Origin: Prunella strophiata | Taxonomy: Eukaryota > Chordata > Aves > Passeriformes > Prunellidae | Assembly: GCA_036583965.1 (NCBI GenBank) | Contig: JAZBQD010000013.1 | Location: 12,175,848-12,239,847, forward strand | DNA length: 64,000 nt | Reading direction: 5' to 3' | In this document: one piece after another, positions 26,891 through 38,703 of the stretch | How the letters are laid out: each line of letters begins with the position of its first letter | How positions within the stretch are numbered: the first letter of the stretch is position 1 | The notes under the pieces: model-generated | Databases searched by the model: none | What the model was told of the DNA's origin: nothing | What the model saw: the letters and a program-made list of their open reading frames with translations, nothing else | Position numbers and translations under genes: made by a program

Positions 26891-29820
26891 CAGCCCTGCC
26901 ACCCGCTCCATCACCCGCTCCATCACCCGCTCCATCACCCGCTCCATCACCCGCTCCAGCCCTGCCACCCGCTCCATCACCCGCTCCATCACCCGCTCCA
27001 TCACCCGCTCCAGCCCTGCCACCCGCTCCATCACCCGCTCCATCACCCGCTCCATCACCCGCTCCAGCCCTGCCACCCGCTCCATCACCCGCTCCATCAC
27101 CCGCTCCAGCCCTGCCACCCGCTCCATCACCCGCTCCAGCCCTGCCACCCGCTCCATCACCCGCTCCATCACCCGCTCCAGCCCTGCCACCCGCTCCATC
27201 ACCCGCTCCATCACCCGCTCCAGCCCTGCCACCCGCTCCATCACCCGCTCCAGCCCTGCCACCCGCTCCATCACCCGCTCCAGCCCTGCCACCCGCTCCA
27301 TCACCCGCTCCAGCCCTGCCACCCGCTCCATCACCCGCTCCAGCCCTGCCACCCGCTCCATCACCCGCTCCAGCCCTGCCACCCGCTCCATCACCCGCTC
27401 CAGCCCTGCCACCCGCTCCATCACCCGCTCCAGCCCTGCCACCCGCTCCATCACCCGCTCCATCACCCGCTCCATCACCCGCTCCATCACCCGCTCCATC
27501 ACCCGCTCCATCACCCGCTCCAGCCCTGCCACCCGCTCCATCACCCGCTCCATCACCCGCTCCAGCCCTGCCACCCGCTCCATCACCCGCTCCATCACCC
27601 GCTCCATCACCCGCTCCAGCCCTGCCACCCGCTCCATCACCCGCTCCAGCCCTGCCACCCGCTCCATCACCCGCTCCAGCCCTGCCACCCGCTCCATCAC
27701 CCGCTCCAGCCCTGCCACCCGCTCCATCACCCGCTCCAGCCCTGCCACCCGCTCCATCACCCGCTCCAGCCCTGCCACCCGCTCCATCACCCGCTCCAGC
27801 CCTGCCACCCGCTCCATCACCCGCTCCATCACCCGCTCCAGCCCTGCCACCCGCTCCATCACCCGCTCCATCACCCGCTCCAGCCCTGCCACCCGCTCCA
27901 TCACCCGCTCCATCACCCGCTCCAGCCCTGCCACCCGCTCCATCACCCGCTCCATCACCCGCTCCAGCCCTGCCACCCGCTCCATCACCCGCTCCATCAC
28001 CCGCTCCAGCCCTGCCACCCGCTCCATCACCCGCTCCATCACCTGCTCCATCACCCGCTCCAGCCCTGCCACCCGCTCCATCACCCGCTCCATCACCCGC
28101 TCCATCACCCGCTCCAGCCCTGCCACCCGCTCCATCACCCGCTCCATCACCCGCTCCAGCCCTGCCACCCGCTCCATCACCCGCTCCATCACCCGCTCCA
28201 GCCCTGCCACCCGCTCCATCACCCGCTCCAGCCCTGCCACCCGCTCCATCACCCGCTCCAGCCCTGCCACCCGCTCCATCACCCGCTCCAGCCCTGCCAC
28301 CCGCTCCATCACCCGCTCCAGCCCTGCCACCCGCTCCATCACCCGCTCCATCACCCGCTCCATCACCCGCTCCATCACCCGCTCCATCACCCGCTCCAGC
28401 CCTGCCACCCGCTCCATCACCCGCTCCAGCCCTGCCACCCGCTCCATCACCCGCTCCAGCCCTGCCACCCGCTCCATCACCCGCTCCAGCCCTGCCACCC
28501 GCTCCATCACCCGCTCCAGCCCTGCCACCCGCTCCATCACCCGCTCCAGCCCTGCCACCCGCTCCATCACCCGCTCCATCACCCGCTCCATCACCCGCTC
28601 CATCACCCGCTCCATCACCCGCTCCAGCCCTGCCACCCGCTCCATCACCCGCTCCAGCCCTGCCACCCGCTCCATCACCCGCTCCAGCCCTGCCACCCGC
28701 TCCATCACCCGCTCCAGCCCTGCCACCCGCTCCATCACCCGCTCCAGCCCTGCCACCCGCTCCATCACCCGCTCCATCACCCGCTCCAGCCCTGCCACCC
28801 GCTCCATCACCCGCTCCAGCCCTGCCACCCGCTCCATCACCCGCTCCATCACCCGCTCCAGCCCTGCCACCCGCTCCATCACCCGCTCCATCACCCGCTC
28901 CATCACCCGCTCCAGCCCTGCCACCCGCTCCATCACCCGCTCCAGCCCTGCCACCCGCTCCATCACCCGCTCCATCACCCGCTCCATCACCCGCTCCAGC
29001 CCTGCCACCCGCTCCATCACCCGCTCCAGCCCTGCCACCCGCTCCATCACCCGCTCCATCACCCGCTCCATCACCCGCTCCATCACCCGCTCCATCACCC
29101 GCTCCATCACCCGCTCCAGCCCTGCCACCCGCTCCATCACCCGCTCCAGCCCTGCCACCCGCTCCATCACCCGCTCCAGCCCTGCCACCCGCTCCATCAC
29201 CCGCTCCAGCCCTGCCACCCGCTCCATCACCCGCTCCAGCCCTGCCACCCGCTCCATCACCCGCTCCAGCCCTGCCACCCGCTCCATCACCCGCTCCATC
29301 ACCCGCTCCATCACCCGCTCCAGCCCTGCCACCCGCTCCATCACCCGCTCCAGCCCTGCCACCCGCTCCATCACCCGCTCCATCACCCGCTCCAGCCCTG
29401 CCACCCGCTCCATCACCCGCTCCAGCCCTGCCACCGGCTCCATCACCCGCTCCATCACCCGCTCCATCACCCGCTCCAGCCCTGCCACCCGCTCCGTCAC
29501 CCGCTCCAGCCCTGCCACCCGCTCCATCACCCGCTCCATCACCCGCTCCATCACCCGCTCCATCACCCGCTCCATCACCCGCTCCAGCCCTGCCACCCGC
29601 TCCATCACCCGCTCCATCACCCGCTCCAGCCCTGCCACCCGCTCCATCACCGCTCCATCACCCGCTCCAGCCCTGCCACCCGCTCCATCACCCGCTCCAT
29701 CACCCGCTCCATCACCCGCTCCATCACCTGCTCCATCACCCGCTCCAGCCCTGCCACCCGCTCCATCACCCGCTCCAGCCCTGCCACCCGCTCCATCACC
29801 CGCTCCATCCCTGTCACCGC
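26891..29820. repeat. 2.9 kb minisatellite of mixed 12-bp and 18-bp subunits
   Basis: The array is built from CATCACCCGCTC (12 bp) and CAGCCCTGCCACCCGCTC (18 bp), which share the last nine bases. I count about 136 short and 72 long subunits, giving about 2,928 bp, which agrees with the measured length. Each long subunit is followed by one to six short ones, most often one. Substitutions are rare: CATCACCTGCTC near 28,040 and 29,725, CCACCGGCTC near 29,432, CCGTCACCCGCTC near 29,494. A one-base deletion lies at about 29,650. Degenerate precursor words (CATCACCCGCTTC) occur at 26,800-26,850. Both subunit lengths divide by three, so frames of about 960-1,110 codons stay open on both strands without being genes. 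Every subunit carries a CpG, so the array sits inside the CpG-rich domain. Confidence 0.97.
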
Positions 29821-30210
29821 CGCTGCCACCGGCTGCACGCCACCAGGTTTATCAGTTTATCAGTGCCACCAGGTGCCTCGGTGCTGCCGGCGGCACCGCC
29901 GGTGTTCCCAGCCTTACCGGTGCGGCGGGCTGCGTTAGTGCCCCTGCGTGTCATTGGTGATGTTTGTGGTGCAAATCAGGGATTCTCACTTGCGGTGTGA
30001 GCTGGCCGACAATCCGCCCGTGCCGGTGGTATTTCGGGCACTGAGGAGGAGGAGGAGGTCGGGCACCGCTTGTTTTTCTGAACCCTGACAAAGGTTCGGC
30101 CCCCAGAAATTGTCCAGAGCATTCCACGGCAACATAGTTAAGAAATTTCGGCTTTCCCGCAAGAGGAAGGTGGGGGGCTTCAGGAGAAGACCCCGTGATG
30201 CACATCCCCA
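29821..30210. promoter_or_regulatory. CpG-rich right flank of the array
   Basis: I counted 20 CpGs in 29,821-30,060, so CpG density stays high after the array ends. The segment contains a duplicated TTTATCAG word at about 29,850-29,863 and a short GAG/GGA tract at 30,042-30,059. No exon is recognised. It is probably the other side of the same CpG island, separated by growth of the array. Confidence 0.45.
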
Positions 30211-30379
30211 GCCCTGAGTTAGTGTCTGTGTTGTGGTCCCGATTATATCAAAAACCTTCTCAGGGTGGGACCTTTGCAGGAAAACCTGAACAATTTAACA
30301 AGCAAACCCCCACAGGAATCGGCACTGAGGCAACCCGGGTCACTGACAGATTTTAACTAATATCTCGCTTTTTCACACT

Positions 30380-30850
30380 TTTCCTCCCCCTCCATCCTCC
30401 CATGGGGGGTGAGGAAGGTCATTTCTCCTCAGCCACCACTGTTCCCGCTGCGCTGCTGGGTGCCGCTCCCCAGGCGAGTCCACCCCCTGTCCGTGCCACG
30501 AGTGATGCATGACCCCAACAGCTGGAAAAGCATCCAGCAAACCTCCACTGCTCCGGCAGCTGTAAAAACCTCCAGGCTCCCAGATGCGGGCACTGCAGGG
30601 GAGCCCTGCCCTGCAGCTCGCCGCTCTCTCCCCGCATCTCCCCGGGAGCGGGAGGGCAGGAGAGCGGGCAGCTCACGGCATTCCTTGCCCCAATACGGCT
30701 GCGCTGCTGCAGGGCACAGGCACTTTCCCAGGCCTGGACTCGGTCTCCTTAAGTCACCCCACTCGATATGTAAGCACGGGCGCACGGCACGGTGCGAGCA
30801 TAAACACCAGGAGCAGCAGGCAAATTGCCTGAAATGAGCCCGGCGCGTCA
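30380..30850. promoter_or_regulatory. Second CpG-rich patch
   Basis: CpG density rises again, with nine CpGs in 30,601-30,720, in GC-rich non-repetitive DNA ending near GCACGGGCGCACGGCACGG at 30,774-30,792. It could be a secondary promoter or the outer shoulder of the CpG-rich domain. No reading frame with a recognised product is present. Confidence 0.35.
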
Positions 30851-33425
30851 GAAAAAGCAGGAAAAGGTGCCCTCCCGTGCCTGTGGCAGTGGTGTGTCTG
30901 CTGGCTCAGGGCAGCACCTTTGGTGAGGTTCAAGGCTTTGGTTTATCCACAGGCTGAGCGTCTTGTGAAAGCAAAGGAGCAGATCAGATCTTTCTCTTGA
31001 AAATATGTTTGTCTTGGTAGATAAAGGACTGGATTTATCCCTCTTGCATTGAGGGGCTTCTCTGCTCCAGCCATTTACCATTTTCTGAGCTTTTTTTTTT
31101 TTATATATCTGTGATGTTTCACTTAATGAATGGAAGGCAAGTCCTGTACCACAGCAAAAAGTCTCAGGACTTTAATTTTACAGGAGCCAGGCTTTTATAT
31201 CCCAGTGACCTTAGAACAACATTAGAATCAAATGTATTTAAATAAACCCCTTAGGGTTGAACACACTTTCCAGCAACATCGAATACCCTGCCAGAGCACA
31301 GATGGATTTTTTGCCTGTTCTTGCAGTCCAGAAGGCCATGGTGCCAAAGGGAAGTCACCAGGCTGGTGTTGCAGTGGGAATATGGGGGTTTTTAGTAGTG
31401 GCATTGCTCTTAGAACAGTGGGGCTTATTTCCTTGTGCATTTCTGCCTTTTGGAGCCTCGAGGCTTTTTGTTTTCCAAGCTTTTTCCCAACGATCATGGA
31501 AGCTGGGAGCTTCTTGCACTGGAGAAATCACAGATAAGATCGTGGCAGCATCTCAAGGCTCTGGGAGCTGAGGCTGCAGGTGAGCAGAGCCCAGGGTGAG
31601 CCTGCCTTGAGCATCCCGGAGCAGGGGGAGCTCTGCCGTGGGTGCTGAGCTGCAGCTGGGCACGTACACTGCCCCCAAAGCCGGCAGACAGAGCCTGGCT
31701 GTCGCTGCAATCACGGTGGATCTGTGCTGCGAGGCTGCAGATAGCTTACACAGATTTTCCTTAGCGTTTCACTTGGAAGCTGCCGTTGATAGCTGTTCCA
31801 TCAGATAAAATGGTAATGCGAGCCGTCCAGCAGCAAAGATGGGGATTTCAGCTCTCAGTGGAAAACTGGAGTCCTGCCTCAGATATTTGAGATGGTCTGC
31901 GTTAAACTTGCCCCATGCCTGGTACAAATGCAAGGAAATTGGGGTGTTTTCTTGCTTAGGCTGACCTGAACTCCTCCAGGAAAAGAAGTGAGATGCAAAA
32001 CAGGAGCCACCCTCCCTTTTGAAACCACCCTCCCATAGACAGCTTCAGGGGAAAGTGATTACATCTAAAGCAAGCCGTAGCCTTTAGCCTCAGTCAGCCT
32101 GTAATCGACTTTATCAGAGCATCAGCCCACTAGGACCAGCGTGAGTGAAAATTTTGGCAGGGCTTTACCCTCCACAACCACGAATCCTGACTCAGGGACG
32201 AGGGGTCTTGGACCTGCTGGGCTCAGGGAGGGACAGGGGGTAGGTCTGGCAAAGGGTGGAGGCAGCAGGAGGTTTGCAGCCCTGCCCTGCATGATGCAAC
32301 ACAGCTGCCTCCAAAGCACCTTCCCACCGCCCTGCTGACCTGCCTTTACTTGCTCCAGGCATGAGAGGAATTCGGTGGGACTCAGGCGATGTGAAGGGAT
32401 GGAGTTCACCTCAGGGAAGTGGATCTGTCTCAGGAAAAAAGCCAACCAAACCAAAGATCTCTGCGAGTTTCCCTGGAGAAGGGGGAAAGGCAAAACCCGA
32501 GGATGCAGCTGGTGTCATGGGGTCTCACACCCACTCCTCACTCCTGCCTTTTTCTGTGTTCACCCTCAAGCTGCCAATGATTTACAGAAACAAATTATGT
32601 AATGTCAAATATCCCAAAGTCAGTGGCCCCCAGCTGTGCAGAGAGGCAGAATTGAAGTGGATGGTGGCTGTAAGTTGGGAAATGATTCAAGCATGACCTG
32701 TTTGCCTTCATCCCCAAGGTGCAAGGGTGATCCCACCCTGTGCATCAGCCCCACCACGGGAGAGGGACCCCATCAGCACCCTGACACTCTGCAATTGCCA
32801 TGAAGTTCTGCTTTCCCAGCCAGTCCTGACCCTGGCCACAAGGCTTGGCCTCTCCTCTTTCTCTGGCCATTTCCTTGGCTCCCTCTCCCATATGGCTGGG
32901 CTGGGTGGTCCTGAGCAGCTGTCCCATCCCCTCCCACGGTGGGTTTGGGTTGTGTTTGGACACCCTGTGCCAGGGCCAGCACTGGGTCACACTCCTCTCC
33001 TTGCCCTGCCCACATCACAGACTGGCACACTCCACCAGCTCCTTGCAGGTTCTCCAGGGGCTGCCTGAGATTTCAAGCACACCAGGGGACAGACAGGACC
33101 CCAAAAGGGCCATGTCCCTCCTGAGGGGATCAGCTTTTAAACACAGATGAGTGCAGATTGGCTTTAAATCCAGCTAAGAGCAGCAAATGCATTCTCCCCT
33201 CCCACAGGTGCGTGGTGACCCCAGGGCTGAGCTGCTGTGGCTCAGAGAGGCACCAGGCATCAATTCTGAGCCAGGGGACAAAGCTGTCCCTGTCAGAGCC
33301 AGCAGTGGGGACAGTGACAGGCAGGACACAGGCTCAGTGACCAGTCCCACGTGCATTTTGGCCTCCCCAATACACACCTCCAGCAGATGGTTGCTGCCTC
33401 CCACGGTGATGGGGCAGCTCACAGA
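30851..33425. other. Unique non-coding sequence, no gene seen
   Basis: No exon or transposon is recognised. From here the plus strand is no longer C- and A-rich; G matches or exceeds C. A T12 run at 31,091-31,102 is the first T run of that length in the window. Open frames are short and featureless. Confidence 0.55.
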
Positions 33426-33429
33426 ATAA

Positions 33430-33730
33430 CTAACTAGTTTTTACCACAGAAATAAATGGCCACAGCTTTATTAAATCAATATTAATTCATAATCTTTAAC
33501 AGACAATTACAGTTATCTCACACACAAAACTACCCACCTCTTCAAATCTCTGATCTGACAGGGTTATAATTAGCTTATTACTGGCCATACATCTGCTAAT
33601 AACTTTTCCCTCAGCCCTGTGAAGTGAATTAAGGAGCGCTAATAAACCATGGCTGTTAATCCATTTATATGTCTTATGCTTTTGTCTAGGCACCGAATTT
33701 AAAGATACATAAAAAGAGGTTTTCTCCTTT
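33430..33730. promoter_or_regulatory. Candidate conserved non-coding element (TAAT-rich)
   Basis: About 300 AT-rich, non-repetitive bases stand between GC-rich flanks and hold many homeodomain-type words: ATATTAATTCATAATC, TTATAATTAGCTTATTAC, CTGCTAATAAC, GGCTGTTAATCC and GTGAATTAAGG. Such clusters are typical of enhancers near vertebrate developmental transcription-factor genes. No coding frame or transposon explains it. Depth of conservation cannot be judged here. Confidence 0.4.
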
Positions 33731-34084
33731 CTTTCCTCCAAGGTCTGACTACCCACAGCTGCTGGCTGTGGACAAGGTGGTCTTTTTGATGTCCTGCCTG
33801 ATGCCATCCTCCCTGGGAGCAGCGTGCGACGGGAAACTTGGGACAGCACTTTACAAGCTGGAAACCCTCAGGATATCTGAAAGCAGCAACATTTCCCCCA
33901 GTGCCTTCCTATTCTCAGCCCCAGGGCCCATTCCTGGCACGAGGCAGAGGGTATTTGGGGAAGGTGCACTGGCAAGAAACCCCAAAAACAGCCGGTGGGA
34001 GGGAATGATGGGCAGGCAGACAGGGCAGAGGAGCTGGTTTGGGCAGCAGTGCCAGCGCTGCCCGCTCGCTCTGCCCTGAGCACA

Positions 34085-34315
34085 GAGCGCTGCCAGCGCG
34101 GGTCATTAGCAATAATGAAAGTGAGATCCGACGCGGCTGGGGGTGGAGGGGAACGCTGATCTCGGATGACGGCCGGTAATAAGGGACAGCGAGAGGCACC
34201 GTGTGATGTGGCGAGATAAAAGCAGATGGCTGGCTGCTGCTTCTAATTATAGGACCCTGCTAATGAAGAGGGCGCTGATTAGACTGACATTGTCCTAGGA
34301 CATGTTTTTCTAGAA
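34085..34315. promoter_or_regulatory. Candidate conserved non-coding element with retained CpGs
   Basis: This segment mixes TAAT and GATA words (GTCATTAGCAATAATGAAAG, GGCGAGATAAAAGC, TTCTAATTATAGG, CTGCTAATGAAG, GATTAGACTG) with CpG-bearing words (GATCCGACGCGGCTGG, GATGACGGCCGG). Non-repetitive sequence with both is often a developmental enhancer in vertebrates. The left part overlaps no plausible open frame. Confidence 0.4.
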
Positions 34316-36640
34316 GGATCTGGCACTGGGGTTTGGGGGTGATGGGATGGGGATCCCCACTGCCTGCCAAGTCCTGTCCCAAAACCTTCTCCTGCCCCAT
34401 CTGTGCCCACACCCACAAGGGAAGTTTGCTCCCACCGTGGAAGCAGTGGGGTCAGGGGCTGGGGGATGTCAATGAGGAGCCAGCAATGATGTCCCCATGT
34501 GTTCAGGTGGGAAAGCCCTGAAATCCACCACCAGCCCAAGAGGCTCTGAGTTCCAAGGCCCTGAAGAGGAAAGGAGGCTCCTTTTGAGTAAGAAATGTGG
34601 TTGAATTCACTCATGGCTGAATAATTTATGATGCTTACTGTAATGAGACATAAAAAAAACATTCAGCTTCTGGTTTCATCATATTTTTGGCTATGAGTAA
34701 AACAGTAGAAAATGATGAGGGCTTCCCACAGCAAAGCTGAACCCCTGAGACTGAAAGTGGTAGCCAGGCCACTTCTAACCAGTGAGTTGATCTTATGCAT
34801 ATTTTTGGTCGTGTTGGCACTTCTCCTCCTCCATGGAAGAGATCTGAAGTGTATTTGTGATGACAACTCTGTCTCCTTCTCAGAGAGGAGGACACTCACC
34901 AGCCTGCCTGGCTTGGTGGCAGTGCCCTGACACCCATCCACATGGGACAGTCCCTTCCTGAGGGGCTCAGGTACCCCTGCACCAGTGCTCCAACCCCACA
35001 GCATCCCCCTGCACTTTCCCCCTTTTTCCATGGTGGTGAAAGGGGCACTGAGGTGGCTCTGGAGCAATAATTCCCCTGGAAGGGGATAACTCACTGCAGC
35101 AGGATCCCAAAAGAAGATTCCCCATGTTTCCAGCCTCTGGTCTTGCAGGATAACAGGGTTTTCTTTGCCAAAAGAGCTGAGCTGAAGTCAGATCCCCTTG
35201 TCACTCCTCCAATGCCACCCTTGAGAAACTGCTTCCCTACTTTGGATATGCTGCAATATGTAGTAATTGGGAAATTTTGTTTCTGGAGGTTTTTCATTTT
35301 GAGACATCTGGTATTTTCTGGAACTGGGAAAAACATATTTCCCTCTTTGGTAGTCACTGAAACTCCAGCGAGAGCCCTGCATTGGGATGAAGAAGCATCT
35401 TTTAACAAAAGACATAGGATGTGCAGCCCAAGGAGGAGCCAGAAAAAATGAAGCAGAAATTTTGCCAGACAGGATGTGGACGGAGAGGCTGGAGAGCAGC
35501 TGGCTGAAATTTGGCAAAATCTTGAAAAAAAACACCTCCAAACTCAGCAAAACCAAACTGATGCATGCAAGTCAGTCTCTAAAAGAAATCTAAATACCTT
35601 TCAGGCAGTGACTTTTTCTGGGTGAAGCCCACAGGAATGACCCTCATGACCCTGAATTGGTATTTTCAGTGGAAAGGGGTGGGAGAGACACACAGAGAAG
35701 TGGGTGAGGTGACACAGGATGGGACTGGACACCCAGGTGCCCAAGGGGCAGCTGCCCCCAGCTAGGAAACCTGTAGTTGTTTAAATTTGAGCAGCTTTTC
35801 AGGAGGAGCCTGCAGCTGAGCTGTGAGCATCTTCCCATGAACAAGGAGCCCAGCAAGCTCCTGCAAATTCCCTGCAGGATGACTGCAGGAATTTCAAGCC
35901 CTGCTTAGAGAGACGAGGCAGTTGCCAGGGCACCCAACCTTTTGACATCTTAATGAGCCAAGAGTTCAAAAGGATTTTTTTTCTTCTTTTTTTTCTTTTT
36001 TTCCCCCTCCCTTCTCAGAGAATTCAACTTTTCATCTCCCTCCTCCCAAGTACGAGACAGCCAAACAGGGGATGACAAATGAGCGTCTCGCTCCACCTGA
36101 GGAGTTCAAGCTGCAATCATCCAGCTCCAAGGAGCTCCAAGGAGCTGGGAAGTGCCAGAGTGCAGGAGAGGAGATGTAATTAGGTGAGATTCAAGAACAG
36201 CTCATCAGCTATATTTAACAGACAGGACGAATCCTCAGAAGCACAGCCCTGCAGAGGAGCCAGCCTGTGGCAGAGCTGTTTTCCCCCAGCCCTGGCTCTC
36301 TGTTTGTGTTTCTGCCTGAAACATTCTTTTTTATTATTACTGCTTTTGCAATTTGAAGCTGTAATGGTTGTTTACCCTGTGAACATCCAAGCAGAACCTC
36401 TCACCCAGGATTTTTTAGCACACAGATTTTTCCCCTTCACCAGGATTAAAGTCAGTTGGAGGGAGAAGAGCACAATAGCCCCTTGTATCCTAATCTTTCT
36501 GCCTGGAACAGATGCAGAGCCCTGCCTGAGTCCCAGTGATGTGCCACAAGGACAGGGTAACAGAGGAGACTCTGTGCCTGGTGCTGAGAGAGGGGACAGG
36601 GGTGTGGGAGTGCTCCACCAGCTCTGCTCCTGCACGGACC
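34316..36640. other. Unique non-coding sequence, no secure gene
   Basis: No exon is secure. A pyrimidine tract at 35,974-36,018 ending in CAG, followed at 36,184 by a donor-like GTGAGA, brackets a 165-base segment described under the findings. AT-rich stretches with homeodomain words occur near 34,580-34,830. A small 10-base duplication, CTCCAAGGAG repeated, lies at 36,123-36,146. Confidence 0.5.
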
Positions 36641-36644
36641 CACG

Positions 36645-36762
36645 GAAGGGTTTGGGTTGGAAGGGACCTTCACAGGGTCTGCTTCCAGCCCCACCACCAT
36701 GGGCAGGGAGGCCACTCTCCAAACTGAGTCTCTGAAAGCCCCATCCAGCCTGGCCTTGGGCT
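36645..36762 (-). mobile_element. CR1 LINE 3' fragment
   Basis: The plus strand reads GGGTTTGGGTTGGAAGGGAC, then CACCACCATGGGCAGGGAGG, then CTGAAAGCCCCATCCAGCCT, which is the order of the reverse complement of the avian CR1 3' region. The element therefore lies on the minus strand with its 3' end at about 36,645. Only about 118 bases remain, with no coding part. CR1 copies are usually truncated at the 5' end, as here. Confidence 0.85.
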
Positions 36763-38640
36763 AGCACAAAGGACCAGGAGGTTTGGGAGCACCCAGGAGA
36801 GCCAGGGGGGTGGCAAGGCTGCTGAGGGTTATGGTGACTCTGGCTTGTCCTCAAACCATCATCTCTGCTCTCCATCTCAGCCAATGCCATGCTGGGAGCT
36901 GCTCCAGCCCTCCCTCGGTGTCTCTGTCCCAAAATAACACCCAGAGATGAGGAGCAGAGAAATTCAGGAACCAACCAGGGCGAGTCAAGGAGCCACAGCA
37001 GATTCTGCATCCATGCTTGCCTATGAAGATCCCTTAAACACACAAACTGCATTGAAGTATCAGCTTAACTACAGAAATCACTGAAGTAACTGATGCAGCT
37101 CCCTGGAAAACCATTCATATTCTTCTTCTTAATGACACCAAAGAGATGGCAATTTCATGGGTCAAACTTTGGTGCTGCTTCCCAGCCAGAGGATGGGACC
37201 AGTGATGCTCAACAGCTGCAAACAGCAAACCACGCTGGTGCACAGCAAAACACCCCCAAGTTCAAGGCTGTGCTGACAAAAAGAATCACCAAAACACACA
37301 AAAAGAATTACCAAAGTCCTCTGGCCTGTGGGGATGGGTGCTCCCCTCCCAAAAGGCTGGAGCTGAAGCAGGCAGGTCCATGGAGAGCAGGGCATGCTCC
37401 CCTCCTCAGGGAAGGATAAAAGAGCTATTATGGAGCTCCAGACTCTGTTCAGGCTCATGCTTGGCTCCTTGTGAGCAGAGGGTAAAGAGCTACTTATGCT
37501 GGAACATAAAAGCTGGGAGACAGCAGAGTGCTATAAATAGGGCGTATAAACTTTCAACTGACAAGGCTCTGATTTTGTTATTGTAAAAAAAAAATATAAA
37601 AAAGAGAGGGAGAAAAAGTGCCTAGGTGGAGCTGACAAAGAGGGAAATACATGCAGAGTACAGGTTTGTTCCCAGGAATGTGCTTATTATAAGTCAGATG
37701 TAGTTAGAGCTATTACTTTAGCTTGAAATGAATGGAAGGAGAATAAATCTGCCTTTGTGCAAGGCTGCCTGCAAATAGCATCTCCCTCCAGCAAACCTGC
37801 AATTGTGTTTGCATGAGACATTTGTTAGAATAAATGCAATTTAAAAAGAAAAACAGTTCACACCTACGGCAAGGGAAGGCTGGTGGTATGAATGGCAACC
37901 AGCAGAGGAGGAGGAAGAAGCACAACAGGCTCCAGCAGCAGGGGCAAAGCCTGTGGCACTGCAAGGGGCTCCTCTGGGATGCCTGGAAGGATGGAGATCC
38001 TGAGAACAGCTCACCCTCAGTGCCTGCCTCTGTCATTACACCCCAAACCGCTGAGCTGGTTTCACCCATTCTCTCACTTTCTGTCCCCAAGGGGTGGTGT
38101 GATCAAACACAGCTTTTCTAGGGGAAGGAGGAGCCACAGTGAAGGTGGGGAGGAAGCATCTTGCCCTGCAGGAAGCAGCCACACCATCACAGCTGTGGAG
38201 CAAAGCCTGAGGTTTGTCCTGCATCCAAAAACTGGGGCTTGGAATCCCAGGAGAGCTGATCTTTGTGAGCCAACAGAAAAGTACAAGCACTTCCTTGGAA
38301 GTTTCTGGCTTTGCATCTCCTATTCCTAAAGAGCTTTCCCAAGGTACTGAAAGTGCTTGCAGGTTATTTTTCTTGTATTTTCAACTAATAAAGTGTTTTT
38401 CTTCTCAGAGCACACCAGCAACCCTGTTCTGACCTCCATCCTTCATGGCTGCAGCAGCTTCAGGGAGGTCACCTGCAGGGTTGGCACCTCTGGGGGCTGC
38501 TTGTCACCTCCTGATACCCACAGGCACATCCATGCCCACTGCCACTTCCCCCAGGCTGCCACGGTGTGGATGGACTGTGGCTTTCAACAGGCAAATGCAG
38601 CATCTTGCTGGGTGATGGCCTAAGAGGGGAGAAACCCTCT
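36763..38640. other. Unique non-coding sequence, no gene seen
   Basis: No exon or transposon is recognised. AT-rich patches with TATAAATA-like and GATA-like words lie at 37,540-37,620 and 37,680-37,860. Minus-strand frames such as 226 codons at 36,372-37,052 cross the CR1 fragment and are not supported. Confidence 0.55.
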
Positions 38641-38666
38641 GCAAAGTCCCCTCCTGCCTTCTATTA

Positions 38667-38670
<4 letters not shown>

Positions 38671-38698
<28 letters not shown>
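38671..38698. repeat. T28 homopolymer
   Basis: A run of 28 T on the plus strand, after TATTATTAC and before AATATTATTCCC. No retroposed body is recognised on either side. Confidence 0.92.

Positions 38699-38703
<5 letters not shown>

Noticed and set aside
26597..29960. Open frames of about 960-1,110 codons on both strands in the 12/18-bp array ([30 protein letters not shown] repeats)
   Set aside because: Both subunit lengths divide by three and contain no stop in most frames, so several frames stay open at once. There is no unique domain, and the frames differ only by reading phase of the same repeat.
36372..37052. 226-codon minus-strand frame
   Set aside because: It runs through a CR1 fragment and shows no domain; this length is expected occasionally in GC-rich DNA.
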